Assembly (NCBI GenBank): GCA_963575745.1
Contig: CAUYUJ010018727.1
Coordinates: forward strand, 677,650-741,649
Length of the DNA stretch: 64,000 nucleotides
From: Prorocentrum cordatum
Taxonomy: Eukaryota; Sar; Dinophyceae; Prorocentrales; Prorocentraceae
Direction of reading: 5' to 3'
This document shows, in pieces, positions 11,091-20,619 of the stretch. The notes beneath the pieces are model-generated. The model had not been told where the DNA came from and ran no database searches. It worked only from the letters and a program-made list of their open reading frames with translations. Within the stretch, counting starts at the first letter, position 1, and each line of letters begins with the position of its first letter. The translations under genes and the position numbers were made by a program.

Positions 11091-11536
11091 GGGGTCTGGC
11101 GGATCTATATTGTCATTGCGTTCTGCGTGTTTCTGGACTGCGCCATCTTTCACCCCCTCGGGATCTACAGCTACCTGCGAATGGTATCACTTCTTCGCGT
11201 CTTAGGGCTCATCGGCCTCCGGCGGACGTTTGCCCAGCTCCACATGCTGGAGGAGTTGAGCGGGGTTCTAGATGGTCTGATGACCACGGCCGGGGCGATA
11301 TTTTGGGTGTTGGTGTTGTGTTTCTTCTTTCTCTACATGTCCTCCGTGTTTGTAACCGAGCAAATCGGTCACAATTTGGACTACGTGGATTATCGCAAGA
11401 TCAGCGGCGGCTGGGATAACGAGGAGCTCTTCGGGACCATTGGCCGCAGCATGTTCACTCTGCTGCAGATGATGACTCTCGACAGCTGGTCCAGTCAGGT
11501 CGCACGGCACGTGATCAACATGCAATGGGAGATGGG
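11091..11536 (+). CDS. cation channel exon 2: S3, S4, S5 and pore
   Basis: The frame runs through a hydrophobic S3 (IYIVIAFCVFLDCAIF), an S4 segment (LRMVSLLRVLGLIGLRR), the S4-S5 linker, S5 (AGAIFWVLVLCFFFLYMSS) and a pore loop TLLQMMTLDSWSS. TLDSW sits where bacterial Na+ channels have TLESW, so an acidic residue is kept in the filter. The S4 has arginines only at positions 1, 7, 15 and 16 of the segment, with Ser and Gly at intervening three-residue steps, which is a thinner voltage sensor than usual. The start at 11091 assumes the AG at 11089-11090; earlier AGs at 11074 and 11053 keep the same phase. The end is near the codons for MQWEM; a GC donor follows there. It joins S6 in exon 3. 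Confidence 0.72.
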
Positions 11537-11912
11537 CATCGAGGTGCTTGCGGCAAGTTCCGCCACCGTGCTGGCGCCCAGGGATGCTCGGGTGAGGGGG
11601 GGGGGCATGCAGGGAAGCGCGAGATTGGGGGGGGACCTCAGACGACTCACGGAAGCCCTGCCAGACAGCACGTGATACATTCAGGCGATCGCAAACATGG
11701 ATCAAGGGGGCGTGGATTAGCGACGGGTCCCGTTTTCATGGAACATCGCAGATTTCCGCCGCCGAACGAGGCGGCACCAGCCGCATTTTGGAGAGGGCAC
11801 CTCCCCCGATCAATGGATTTGGTGACCGCGCGCCAAATCTATGGATCGCTAATCCATGTTTGCGCGCATCCCGTTACGTGTTGCACCACGGCGCGCTCAC
11901 GTCGTGTTGGCA
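11537..11912. other. channel intron 2
   Basis: About 375 bases between pore and S6. The 3' half is a foldback segment (11690-11864). No AG dinucleotide occurs from 11853 to the S6 codons, and the exon 3 frame has a TAA at 11850-11852. Confidence 0.5.
11690..11864. mobile_element. foldback segment in channel intron 2
   Basis: CGCAAACATGGAT at 11690-11702 is the exact complement of ATCCATGTTTGCG at 11852-11864 (13 bp). A second pair, GGATTAGCGA at 11714-11723 and TCGCTAATCC at 11846-11855, is also exact. The arrangement looks like a small terminal-inverted-repeat element or introner ending at the edge of exon 3. Confidence 0.5.
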
Positions 11913-12170
11913 CGGCCGCGGATTTTCTTCATCATCTTCCTCGTGTTGTCCACGTACGGCCTCCTGAACATCGTGATCAGCATCATAGTGGAGCACATGC
12001 TGCAGGCGGCCGCCAAGAACGACAGAAAGGCCAGGGCGCGACTGGACAGCACGAGGAAGCAGGAGCTGGACAGCATCAAGGAAGTGTTCGTGCTGTCGGA
12101 CCGGGACGGCAGCGGAGAGGTGGACCTCCACGAGTTTCTGGAGGCCGTGAAGAACCCAGAGGCCCGGGCG
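11913..12170 (+). CDS. cation channel exon 3: S6 and EF-hand 1
   Basis: The frame encodes S6 (RIFFIIFLVLSTYGLLNIVI, then SIIVEHML), a basic linker with Lys and Arg, and a canonical EF-hand loop DRDGSGEVDLHE with acidic or oxygen ligands at positions 1, 3, 5, 7, 9 and 12. It ends with AVKNPEARA. The GT at 12171 fits as donor: joined to the AG|GTG acceptor at 25471 the reading frame continues into the next exon. The 5' end is uncertain because no AG acceptor precedes S6 in this frame. A non-AG acceptor, an unseen rearrangement or a damaging mutation are all possible. Confidence 0.7.
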
Positions 12171-12429
12171 GTCCGCCAGGGTGGGTCTTCTCCAGTACTT
12201 TTCGAGATGAGGGCGAGAGGGGAAGAGGTGGAAGGATGAGGAGGAAGAGGAGGAGGAGGAAATGTTGTGGGGGGGGGAGACGTAGAGGCCTCTCGAAACG
12301 ATCATCTGTCTGTGGAAGGGGGGGGGGAAGGAGGATGACGAACACCAAGGAGGAGGGAGGGTGAACACGAGGATGACTAGGGAGGCCCTTCGTCCTCCAA
12401 GCGTCCTCGAAAGGAGGGCGGACAGACAG

Positions 12430-12434
12430 GAGAG
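12430..12434. repeat. 5-bp target-site duplication GAGAG, left of the Copia element
   Basis: GAGAG directly abuts the left LTR and is matched by GAGAG at 21426-21430 right after the other LTR. Five-base duplications are usual for Copia integrases. Confidence 0.8.
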
Positions 12435-12592
12435 TGTGATATGGATCGGCGCGCAGCGCCGGGGATGTCCTTGCTGTGAGCGCGGCTCGAACAACTGGCG
12501 TAGCACTAAGGCCAAGGGCCCTGAGGAATAAAAGCGGCAGCGGCGAGCAAGGGATGAAACCACAGGCCTCTCGGGAGTGAGCTTGATTCACA
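12435..12592 (-). repeat. 3' LTR of the Copia element
   Basis: 158 bp, read on the minus strand as TGTGAATC...CCATATCACA, with the TG..CA ends of LTRs. It differs from the right LTR (21268-21425) at about 13 positions by my count, with no length change. On the element strand it is preceded directly by the purine tract AGGAGGAG (complement of 12593-12600), which fits a polypurine primer site. Confidence 0.85.
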
Positions 12593-12825
12593 CTCCTCCT
12601 AGTCGCCGTCTCGGGCGGCCTCTGACAGGCCTGAGCGGGGACTATAGCGAACAAATCACTCGCCAAATGGCTTGCACGGCATACAATGTATTCGACAAAA
12701 CCCAAAATAATATAGCCATCTTCTCAAGATACTAAACGGGTGCGATCGTCATCACAACAAACAACTGTGCGCGCTGAAACGAATGAAGCTTCTTAAAAAC
12801 GCGGGGTTACGTGTGGATCTTTATC

Positions 12826-12984
12826 CGGGTGTAAAAAGCGGCGATTCGGAATACATGAAGTTGTACCAAGCGTAAAGTCTGAGCAACGATGCGGAATACA
12901 TAAATCTTTACTGGGCGTAAAGTCTGAGCAACGATGCGGAATACGTAAATCTTTACCGGGCGTACAGTCTGAGCGGTAGAACAT
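12826..12984. repeat. 45-bp tandem repeat, about 3.5 units
   Basis: The word CGTAAAGTCTGAGCAACGAT starts at 12871 and 12916 and as CGTACAGTCTGAGC at 12961, exactly 45 bases apart. The unit continues with GCGGAATAC..TAAATCTTTAC. It lies in the 3' untranslated part of the Copia element. The period is a multiple of three, so a minus-strand frame stays open for 15-residue repeats, but there is no other coding sign. Confidence 0.85.
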
Positions 12985-13228
12985 TACCGGTCCGATCGGC
13001 TAAATTGCCGTCCGAAAACCAAGCGGGGTTCACTTTTCTTTCTTCGTCTTCGCCGGTTTGCCCGCCAGATCAGATCCTCGCCAAACGTCTCTGCCTGTGA
13101 GCTTCCACCAGCGACCTTTGAGATCATTCACACTCTCCGGACACTCTCTGGGAAGATCGTGAGATCGGGGTTGCTGAAATGATAATGCTGAAGAAGCCAC
13201 GACGCGTGTTTTTTGTAGGTCTTGCAAG

Positions 13229-13229
<1 letters not shown>

Positions 13230-13264
<35 letters not shown>
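13230..13264. repeat. AT dinucleotide microsatellite
   Basis: A pure TA run of about 34 bases in the Copia 3' untranslated region. Confidence 0.95.
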
Positions 13265-13271
<7 letters not shown>

Positions 13272-13496
13272 CACTGTGCGGGTGTGGCCAATGACAACAG
13301 CATGATGGGGAATGTTTGTCACACAACTGGGCATGCCATTCGGCTGCACAGTCGGGGAGGATCCGCTCCACGACACAACACTGGTTGATGAGGCCGAAAC
13401 GGAATTCGATGAATTCGTCACGAAAACCACGGTTGGTGATGCGGGAGCCGAATTTCTTTGCGATCTTGCTGATTTTGATCGTCCAGATCCCCGTGC

Positions 13497-15122
13497 TTAT
13501 GCTGCGGCATATGGTGATGGTGGTGGTGGTGCGATAGCAGGCGGTGGTTCTGTCGGTACCTGCGGCGGTGGTGGTCGCTGAATCGTAGCAGATGCTACTG
13601 AACTCGATGCCTGTGCACTGATGACAACATCCACATGGGACATCGTGATGTCACCATCGTGATCTCGATCCTCTGGAATCCTAGGTGGTATGTTGCGGCG
13701 TCGGCCGAGCACGCGGCCGTCCCAGCCAGGGTGCTCGCCCATGGCCTTCGCCTCGGCGACACTTTCTTCGGTGGCGATCGCGGTGTTCTGCCTCATGATC
13801 GCCCAGAGCGCCACGAAGATGCCGAAACCGATGGTCATGCCGAGGGCCAGCGTGAACGTCAGCAGGCATATGTAGAAGCTGTAGTCCGGCATGGTCGGCG
13901 CAGGCGTAGGCTGTCCCTTGACTTTGCCGAGGCAGGTGAACAGGACTGAGGCGAGCATGGCAGCGTGTGACTGCCGGGTCCCGTAGTTGTGTTTGCGGGC
14001 CCCGAAGAACGACAGCAGGACGCCAGCCTCCATCGTTTTCGTCAGGGCGTCCGCGACCATGGCCCAGGTCGGGACCCAGCTGAGCTTGAGCGCACTGTCG
14101 GGGTGCACGGCCTCCTTGATCATGGAGGCGACGATGCGGAGCCGCTTGTCAGTAGACTGGCCCACGTCTGAAGCGATGTGCGTCACGAGACCCTTGCTGT
14201 CGCTGTAGATCTCCCCGGGGCGCTTGTCGGCGAGCACGTCGATATGCTGAAGCGCCGTCTTGGGTTTGCATGCCTCGTTCAGCAGCTGTCGGAACCACAC
14301 GTTGGTCTCCGACCCCTCGAGGGTAGCGTAGCCTTCGGCAGCGAGGGTCGACTTCACCGACCTCTTGACTGTGCCAGAGTGCCAGGCGACGGGCAGGCAC
14401 AGGTCGCACCGGCCGCCGACGACGTCACGCGGGCGATGGGTGAGCTCCATCACTATGCCTTTGTGGCTCGTGACGCCGTCCACGTTGGCGAACGCGGCGT
14501 CGCTGAAGCACGCGAGGATGTCCGTCTTCAGGTCGACGAGCTTGCGCTTGAGCACGATCGCGAAGTTCGCGGCGGAGTGCACATAGGCGACTGTCTTGTT
14601 GAGCGTCTTCGCGTCGGCCACGGTAGCGACGCTGGTGCGTCGAGCGGCGAAGCTCACCGGGCAGGCGATGTCCACCCGGGTCTGCACTGTTAGCCACAAG
14701 ATCTGCCCGAGCGTTCGGTGGTAGCTCGTCACCTCGGTGGCGGTGAGCCGGCCCTCAGCACCTCGGCCTTTCTGGGCCTTCAAGCCGTCGTAGTCCACCT
14801 GCGCGGCAGCGGTGGCCTGGGTCACTCGTCGAGTTCGGTGATCGTACGTCCGCAGTATGTAGTTGCGCTGGGCGATAAGGAAGTCGCCCACGTGTGAGTG
14901 GACCACCGCGGCGAGCCCACCTTCGTCGTAGAAATAGTAGAGGCCCTTCTCGAGCTTGCCCTCCACGAGGCCGTGTTTGGCGAAGACCTTCTGCGCGTAG
15001 AGGTTCCGCTGCCCCCCGGCGTCGCGCGCCCCGTAGATCGCGCCCGCGGCCATCGCGATCTTGCCAGGTTGGGCCCCCGGCGGCGGGTTCTTGGCCGGCA
15101 TGCGCAGGGGCAGTAGCCTCAA
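13497..15122 (-). pseudogene. Copia pol, C-terminal part: RT palm end, RNase H and a membrane-spanning extension
   Basis: This minus-strand frame of 541 codons continues the RT begun in the next frame upstream. The expected YVDD box reads HVGD (SHVGDFLIA, near 14885), so the first catalytic Asp is Gly. RNase H follows with CFSDAAFANVDG, the Glu in AAEGYATLEGSE, IYSDSKGLVTH and WVPTWAMVADALTK. After RNase H, where Copia polyproteins usually stop, about 130 further residues follow: a predicted membrane helix (residues 414-443, from FYICLLTFTL to LWAIM), an acidic stretch and a Pro-rich tail ending PPPPSPYAAA. The start is a frameshift junction near 15120, not a real initiation site. Confidence 0.8.
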
Positions 15123-16287
15123 CGTTGCCCGACTGCAGGTAGGCCGTCATCGCGTCGCAGGACGAGATATCCCAGTCCTTCTGGGCCGCGGCGGCCAGGG
15201 TCAAGTACAGCGCGTCCCTGGATCTTGCAGGAGCGCCCGCCCTGATCTGCGACTTGTCCCCCTGGCAACCCTGCGCGACCAGGCGCGCCTTCGCGGCGCT
15301 CTGGCCCATGCTGGTCAGCACCCAGCGTGCGCCCGCAGGGCGCATGCCAGGGTTGCGCCGCAGGAGCTTCTTCAGCTCCTTGGGCGGGAGCTTCTTGTAA
15401 GCACCGAACTCCGTCCACTGGGGCCACTCGATCTTCATGGCGGCGTCCACGTTCTTTTTCTCAGTGGCGCCCGGCGCGTCGTACTTGAGCTCCTTGGCGG
15501 TCGCGTTGCCCGTGAGCAGTGCCTCGCGGAGTCGTGTATTTGCGTAGAGCTCGTCCGCGCGATTCTGGAAGTAGTTGTCTAAGTAGAGGTCGACCTTGTT
15601 CGTGCCCTTCGGCCGCTTGAAGCACGTGGGCAGATCGTCCAGGAGATCCTTGCGCCTGGCAGCGCGCTCGCGGGGGTCGAGCTCGAACTGGCGGTCGCGT
15701 CGCAGTGCCACTGGTGCGTTCTCCTGTTGAACTTGGCGCGGCGTCTTGGCGCCGCGCTGGCACTCGGTGCCCAGCGGGCGCCGCGACATCGTCTCCGGGC
15801 GCGCCTGCCCCTCCGCAATCTTGGCCCATTCTCGAATCACGTCCGAGCCATCGGACTCGATGTCGTCGTCGACTGGGCCCTGAGAGGCAGGTTCAGGAAG
15901 TGGAAAATATGCGGCAGCAGCGGCAGGAGTGGCTGCAGCAGCGGCAGCAGCGCCTGAGTCTGAGGCTGGCGCCGGCGGGTCGGCGGCCGCTGGCGGCGGC
16001 GGCGGCTCGGCGGCCGCCGGTGGCAGCGGCGGCTCCGCTGGCGGTGGCAGCGGCGGGGGCTGCTGCGCGTCTCCCCCCGAAGGCGGCGGGGGTTGGCCCC
16101 CCACTGCCGCTGGCTCCTCCACTGGTCGTGAAATCGCCGTCTCCATGGCGGCGCGCCAGCCACTCGGCGTGTTTATGAGCGCGCTGGTTCGCTTCGGGGT
16201 GCTCGATGGTGCCGAAGTTGCGTCGCTGGATGGCTTGCTGCTGATCGGGTGCTGGTAGCGCTGGTGGCGCGGGAGTCTGACCGTCAC
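15119..16287 (-). pseudogene. Copia pol, N-terminal half of RT with Pro/Ala-rich linker
   Basis: The frame shows the start of a Copia-type RT domain: RWVLTSMGQSAAKARLVAQG, then APARSRDALYLTLAAAAQ and KDWDISSCDAMTAYLQSG, whose Asp fits motif A. Near 15120 the domain moves to another frame (13497-15122), so at least one frameshift splits the RT. Upstream (about 15830-16200) the peptide is a low-complexity Pro/Ala/Glu linker between integrase and RT. Within the same minus-strand series the integrase C-terminus lies upstream, in another frame. Confidence 0.75.
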
Positions 16288-16322
16288 TGCGGGGGCGCCC
16301 CTTCGGTGTCGGCCCCGTCAGA

Positions 16323-16946
16323 TCAAGGAACATGTCGTCGTCGGCGTCTGGCGGTCCAGCAGAGTCTCCTCCTTCGCCAGGATCGGGCGGAGGGGGTCCG
16401 CCTCCTGCGCCACCGCCGCCTCCTCCAGGGCCTGGAGGAGGCGCGGGCCCAGTGGTCCCTGGCGGGGCGCCCGGCGGAGTTCCAGGCGGCTGGTCGCCGT
16501 TCAGCGCGTTCGGCACTTGTCCCCACGGAACGAGTTCCGTGGCCGTGGCGCGGCGTAGGTGCCCACGGTTGACTTTCACGGTCGCGGAGCGGTGGTTGAC
16601 CCATGCATTCGATGCGCCCTCGAATCCGATGATGACGGCGGGCCCGCGCCAGCAGCGCCCTTGAGAGGGACTGATTGAATCTCAGGTGATGCATGGAGGT
16701 CTGCGCGGCCTTCACGATGGCGATCCTTTCCGAGAACGGCTTGTCGGACACGATGCGTTCGCGCAGGGACAGCTTGCCGGCGTTGCCCAGCAAGACATGC
16801 GGGAGGCGAAGGCCTCGCCCGAGCACCCACTGCGACGGCGAGTAGCCCGTGGAGTTGACCTGGCTGTTCATCCACTGGATTTTGTGCGCAACCGAGGGTT
16901 GGTCGAACCTGATGCTGAACTGGTCGATCAGCTTCCTCGCGTGCAC
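16323..16946 (-). pseudogene. Copia integrase C-terminal region
   Basis: The frame encodes KIQWMNSQVNSTGYSPSQWV and LGRGLRLPHVLL, typical of the region after the integrase core in Copia polyproteins, then KAAQTSMHHLRFNQSLSRAL. From about 16620 the frame turns into Arg/Trp/Ser-rich noise, so a frameshift is likely. It follows the integrase core (16950-17828) in a different frame. Confidence 0.65.
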
Positions 16947-16949
16947 CCT

Positions 16950-17828
16950 TCACATCCCTCCACGTCGTTCCACGGTAGCGTTCTGCTGCGGCGTCGCCGC
17001 AGATGTCGTCAACAGGCGGCAACCCATGTCCTCGAGCTCCTTGGAGCACCCTCGCTCGACTTCGCCTCCTCCATCAAGTATGACCCGCTGAGGCGCGCCA
17101 GAAGGCGTGATCCAAATCTGCAACAGTCGAGCGAAAACAACCGATGGGCGCCTTGATGCGACAGTGCCGCACATCGTAAAACCTGAGGCCAGGTCGACCA
17201 CGTTGAGGTAGACCAGCTGGTTGCCAGCGTAGTCGGCCAGAGTGAACATGTCCATTCCGATGGAATCGTTGAAGTCCCTGTCCAGTCTGATCCGTCCCGG
17301 TAGGTGACGTAGTGGTCGCTGATGTGCTGCACACACTTCGCAGTGGAGGTTGAGAGCCATGTCGATGGACCTCTGCGATCCACCAGTCACACGAATGGCT
17401 CGGGCAAGTGAACCGTTGGACGGGTGCCCCGTGTTCACGTGGGGCTGCATGATGGCGGACCGTAGTGTTCGCTCCTCCGCGGCCGTGAGCGCGGGCTCCT
17501 GAGCGGCTGCGGTGGCTGGAACCGTCCTTCTTCCTTCCCTTCTCGTCGTCGATGTAGGATGAGCTTCTCGTACAGGTCGGCGGTTCGGACGTCGCAGCTG
17601 CTCGGCTAGCACCGTCACGAGCTTGGTCATGTAGTTCTCGCTTCGCTTCGCGTCCTTCCCGCGGGCCGCTGCGCGCGGGTGCCCCCCGCTGCAGAAACGC
17701 CTGAGCGAGTCGTCGAACCCGACATGGTCGGTGATGATCCGCCACGGCTTCTTGATGTGGATCCCGTTTTTTGTCTTGAGGTTGAACGCGCAGCCGTCGA
17801 AGTCCACGACGCGCGGGAGCTGCTCCAT
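16950..17828 (-). pseudogene. Copia integrase: zinc-binding and DDE core
   Basis: The integrase joins element cDNA to the target. The zinc-binding part is visible as HVNTGHP..., with the paired cysteines in LHCEVCAAH. The core follows: FNDSIGMDMFTLADYAG holds the first Asp, VILDGGGEVE the second, and TPQQNATVERRGG the Glu. So all three catalytic acidic residues are present. The 293-codon frame also contains upstream linker (VVDFDGCAFNLKTKNGIHIK). Just before it, at about 17884, the minus strand has TAG where related linkers have Trp before PKCCDGWD, so the polyprotein is interrupted. Confidence 0.82.
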
Positions 17829-17949
17829 CAGCTGCTTGGAAATGGCGTTCTTGTTGGGGTCCCATCCGTCGCAGCACTTCGGCTACTCGAACGAGACGGC
17901 GTGCTGGGCGCCGAACTTGTCGTGCAGCCGTGACAGGGGCTGCAGGAAC

Positions 17950-19392
17950 AGGCCGATCATCTGCTTGGACTTGGCCCGATCCTGGTTCAACTTGGGGATC
18001 TAGCTCGGGTCGATCTGGACGACGAGTCCTTGTAGCGATGTCCAAGGCTGGCAAGGAAACGCAGCGTGAACTCGCACTCTCTTGCCTGCGGCACGGTGCT
18101 TCCGGATCCTGCCCCCCAGCTTCTGGACCAGTGACCACGAACTGCATGGAGAGGTCGAAGCCTGGAAGACCGCACCTGACAGCAGCTCCTCCCTTCTTCT
18201 TCCAGACGGCGCTGAGCTTGCTGTCCGGCTTGCAGCACCACTCGTAGAGCACGGTGCTGTTCGCTACGGAGGTCGGGCTGGATCTGGTTGTCGACTTGGC
18301 CAGGTTAGTAATCAAGGCCTGGCCGATCTTGTGCGGCTGGATGTCGCTCTTGCTGGTGACGAACACTGAGCGCTGGCCAGCGATCAGCTGCGGCTTCGCC
18401 CCCTTCCTGAGCGTCCTCACGCGCAGCTGCTCCTCCTCCACGATGTTGGCCTCGGGTTCGAGGCAGCCATTGGCGCTGGCGCCCTGGCCGTGGCTCAGGG
18501 TCACGGGCGCGCCGAAGACGCAGTCCGAGCATAACCCTTGGTGGCTGCAGGCCTCGAAGGTCGTCTCGCCACAGGCGATGCAGTCCTGCAGGGGCTCGGT
18601 CACGCACGCCGTGGGATAGGTCGATTGCGGCAGCGTCGCCAGCGCGAGGTTCGGAGCTGGAGCTGCGGTAGAGCAGCAGACCAGGGCTGAGGCCACGGCC
18701 GAAAGCAGCCGCGACCCCTTCGGTCGTCGAGTCTGGAGACGTCTCGGAACGTTCAGCTCCTTCTTCGTGACGAGGTTGTTGTCGATCAGCGCGCAGGTCC
18801 TGGTAGTGTCGTTGACCGCGGGCTGGTCGCCCGTCTTCGTCTTCCGACCTCGTCGGTCGAGCATCTTCTCGACCTCTACGTATAGGGTATTGTCCATCTG
18901 TCGCTTCCTTCCGGACGAGCTGGCTGCGCTGGGCGGTTGCTCCATGCTGGCGTCCTTGATAGCCTGCCAGTCTTCTGGCTGCAACTTGATTGCGGGGTGG
19001 CCCGCGACGCTCGTTGTGAGCTTCTGGGTGGAAGTCGCGGCCGATGAGCAGACCCGGCGCGGGGCTGTCCACGACGCTGAACACGACGCGGCCAGCCTGG
19101 CCGCACAACACAAGCGGCGCGGTGACGCGCAGCTTGCTTGGGAGAGTACCTCGCTGTCAAGCCTGTAGACTTCGTCCTTGGCTGGCAAGTCCCATCCTCG
19201 CGATGATGTCCTTGTAGTTGTCGCACCACTTCTTGCCCGAGACGCAGAAAGGCAGGCGGCGTCGACCACGCCGACGCGTTCGCCCACGGGCTTGTCACTG
19301 CCGATCGCGACGTTCACGTTCGGCAGGTGGTGGATGAGCCGCTCCGAGACGCAAGCCTCTGGGGGCGGCGTGACTGGCCCCTGCGGGTGCAT
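17950..19392 (-). pseudogene. Copia protease and protease-integrase linker
   Basis: The minus-strand frame begins with VNVAIGSDKPVGERVGVVDA, where VVDAAC lies at the place of the retroviral-type aspartic protease active site (normally D-T/S-G/A). One base later in phase, SGKKWCDNYKDIIARMGL continues in another frame, so the protease is frameshifted near 19240. A second protease word, GLLIGRDF, occurs in the frame 18305-19111. The linker includes a Cys-rich stretch (CIACGETTFEACSHQGLC). The real frame changes again near 18000. Confidence 0.65.
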
Positions 19393-19467
19393 GGCGATCT
19401 CCTCGTCCGCGAACTGGACCTGCTCGGTGATGCGCGCCTGCCGCCGAGGACGGCCTCCGCGACCTCC

Positions 19468-20619
19468 TCACCCACCGCCTTGTGACTTGCCGTCCTTGGG
19501 CGCGAACTTGCGAGCATTTGGCGCGGGACGCTCCACGTCCCCTGTCCAGTGTCCTGTCTCGCCGCAGTCCCAGCAAGAAGTGCCCCTCTTGCGCCGGTCG
19601 ACCCGGCCCTGTAGTTTGGTCGGGCGGCGGGGCGGGGCGGACCTCGCTTTGCCGCGGCCCTTGAGGGCTTCCGGGGCCGATCTAATGGTGGCCATGGCCT
19701 CGGGCATAGCGGCAAGTTTCGTTGCGGCAGCTTCGACCTTGGCAGAGTCGCCGCCGTCGAACAGCTCGGAGATGTCTACGTTGGAGGACTCGGGCCCGGC
19801 GCTGAAAGCCCGGCGAACGATGTCCTGGACGTCGGTCTCGTCCTCGTCGTCCCCCCCTTGCTCTTCGTCGTTCTCGTCGCCCGGCTCGTCGACGACGCTG
19901 GTAGAGCGCCCCCCGCGGCCGGGGGAAACGTTGCTGCGCCAGCCGCCTTGCGAGCGCGACTGGTTGGCCCATGACTTCGGCGGGGGGGGGCGGCGCTCCG
20001 ACGCGTGGATGTCCGGGGACATCCTGACCAGCAGCCCGCGGATGCGCTGGCAGCCGTAGCGCTCGTCGGGGAGTCTGCCCACGACGCGCTCGCGGCGCTC
20101 TGCCGTGAGCCCAGCCTTGCGCAGCAGGAACCATCCCGCCACGTCGCCCAGCGCGTTGAGGTCCACCCCGTTCTCGCGTAGCTGCTGCAGTCCAGTCTCG
20201 AACCGGATGGGCCAGTCCGTCATGCGTTCGCCTCGTCGTCGGCGATGTTGAGTCGACTCGAAGAACTTCTCGGGGGCCTCGCCCTTCTGCACGGGCTTCT
20301 GCTGGCCCAAACTAGCCTCAAGGTGTCGTAGCACATTCTCGATGCAGACCTGGTTCCTATTGCGCTTCTTGTCGTCGGGGTCTTCGATGTCCGCCGCGGC
20401 TGCCGGGTGCAGCTGCGCCTCCGCCATATTCAACGCTGCGCCGCGCGCAGCCCCACTTCGCTTCAGCACGTGCTTCGGCGCGAGGCTGTGGCCCGCGGCG
20501 AGGTTCTGACTGAGCTTCCCGAGCTTGACCTCCTGTTTGTAATCTCTCCACTTTGCAGGATCGTCATTCCATGTAGGGATGACGCTGCACGCATAGTTAT
20601 CCGTCATTTTGTCGCACAT
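19468..20619 (-). CDS. Copia Gag-like protein with a zinc knuckle lacking its last Cys
   Basis: A 383-codon frame starting at ATG 20619. It has a helical capsid-like region (DDPAKWRDYKQEVKLGKLSQ, then GEAPEKFFES, LTAERRERVVGRLPDE and RMSPDIHA), an acidic stretch rich in Asp/Glu (about residues 235-260) and a C-terminal zinc knuckle CWDCGETGHWTGDV. The canonical knuckle is C-X2-C-X4-H-X4-C; here the last Cys is Val. Gag packages element RNA. The first ATG overlaps the end of an upstream frame: the second Met codon shares bases with its stop (AAAATGA), which would suit termination-reinitiation. The protein looks intact, but pol is broken. Confidence 0.75.
   Translation of the reverse strand: MCDKMTDNYACSVIPTWNDDPAKWRDYKQEVKLGKLSQNLAAGHSLAPKHVLKRSGAARGAALNMAEAQLHPAAAADIEDPDDKKRNRNQVCIENVLRHLEASLGQQKPVQKGEAPEKFFESTQHRRRRGERMTDWPIRFETGLQQLRENGVDLNALGDVAGWFLLRKAGLTAERRERVVGRLPDERYGCQRIRGLLVRMSPDIHASERRPPPPKSWANQSRSQGGWRSNVSPGRGGRSTSVVDEPGDENDEEQGGDDEDETDVQDIVRRAFSAGPESSNVDISELFDGGDSAKVEAAATKLAAMPEAMATIRSAPEALKGRGKARSAPPRRPTKLQGRVDRRKRGTSCWDCGETGHWTGDVERPAPNARKFAPKDGKSQGGG

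Larger units (their letters stand above)
12593..13496. other. Copia 3' untranslated region
   Basis: About 900 bases between the end of pol and the 3' LTR. It holds the 45-bp tandem repeat (12826-12984) and an AT microsatellite (13230-13264); otherwise nothing is seen. Confidence 0.55.

Noticed and set aside
12435-12592. Possible SINE because of GTTCGAA (B-box-like) words
   Set aside because: The same 158 bp occurs at both ends of a Copia element with TG..CA ends and a target duplication, so it is an LTR.
14178-14693. Plus-strand frame of 171 codons inside the Copia RNase H region
   Set aside because: It is the antisense shadow of the RNase H and RT coding sequence.
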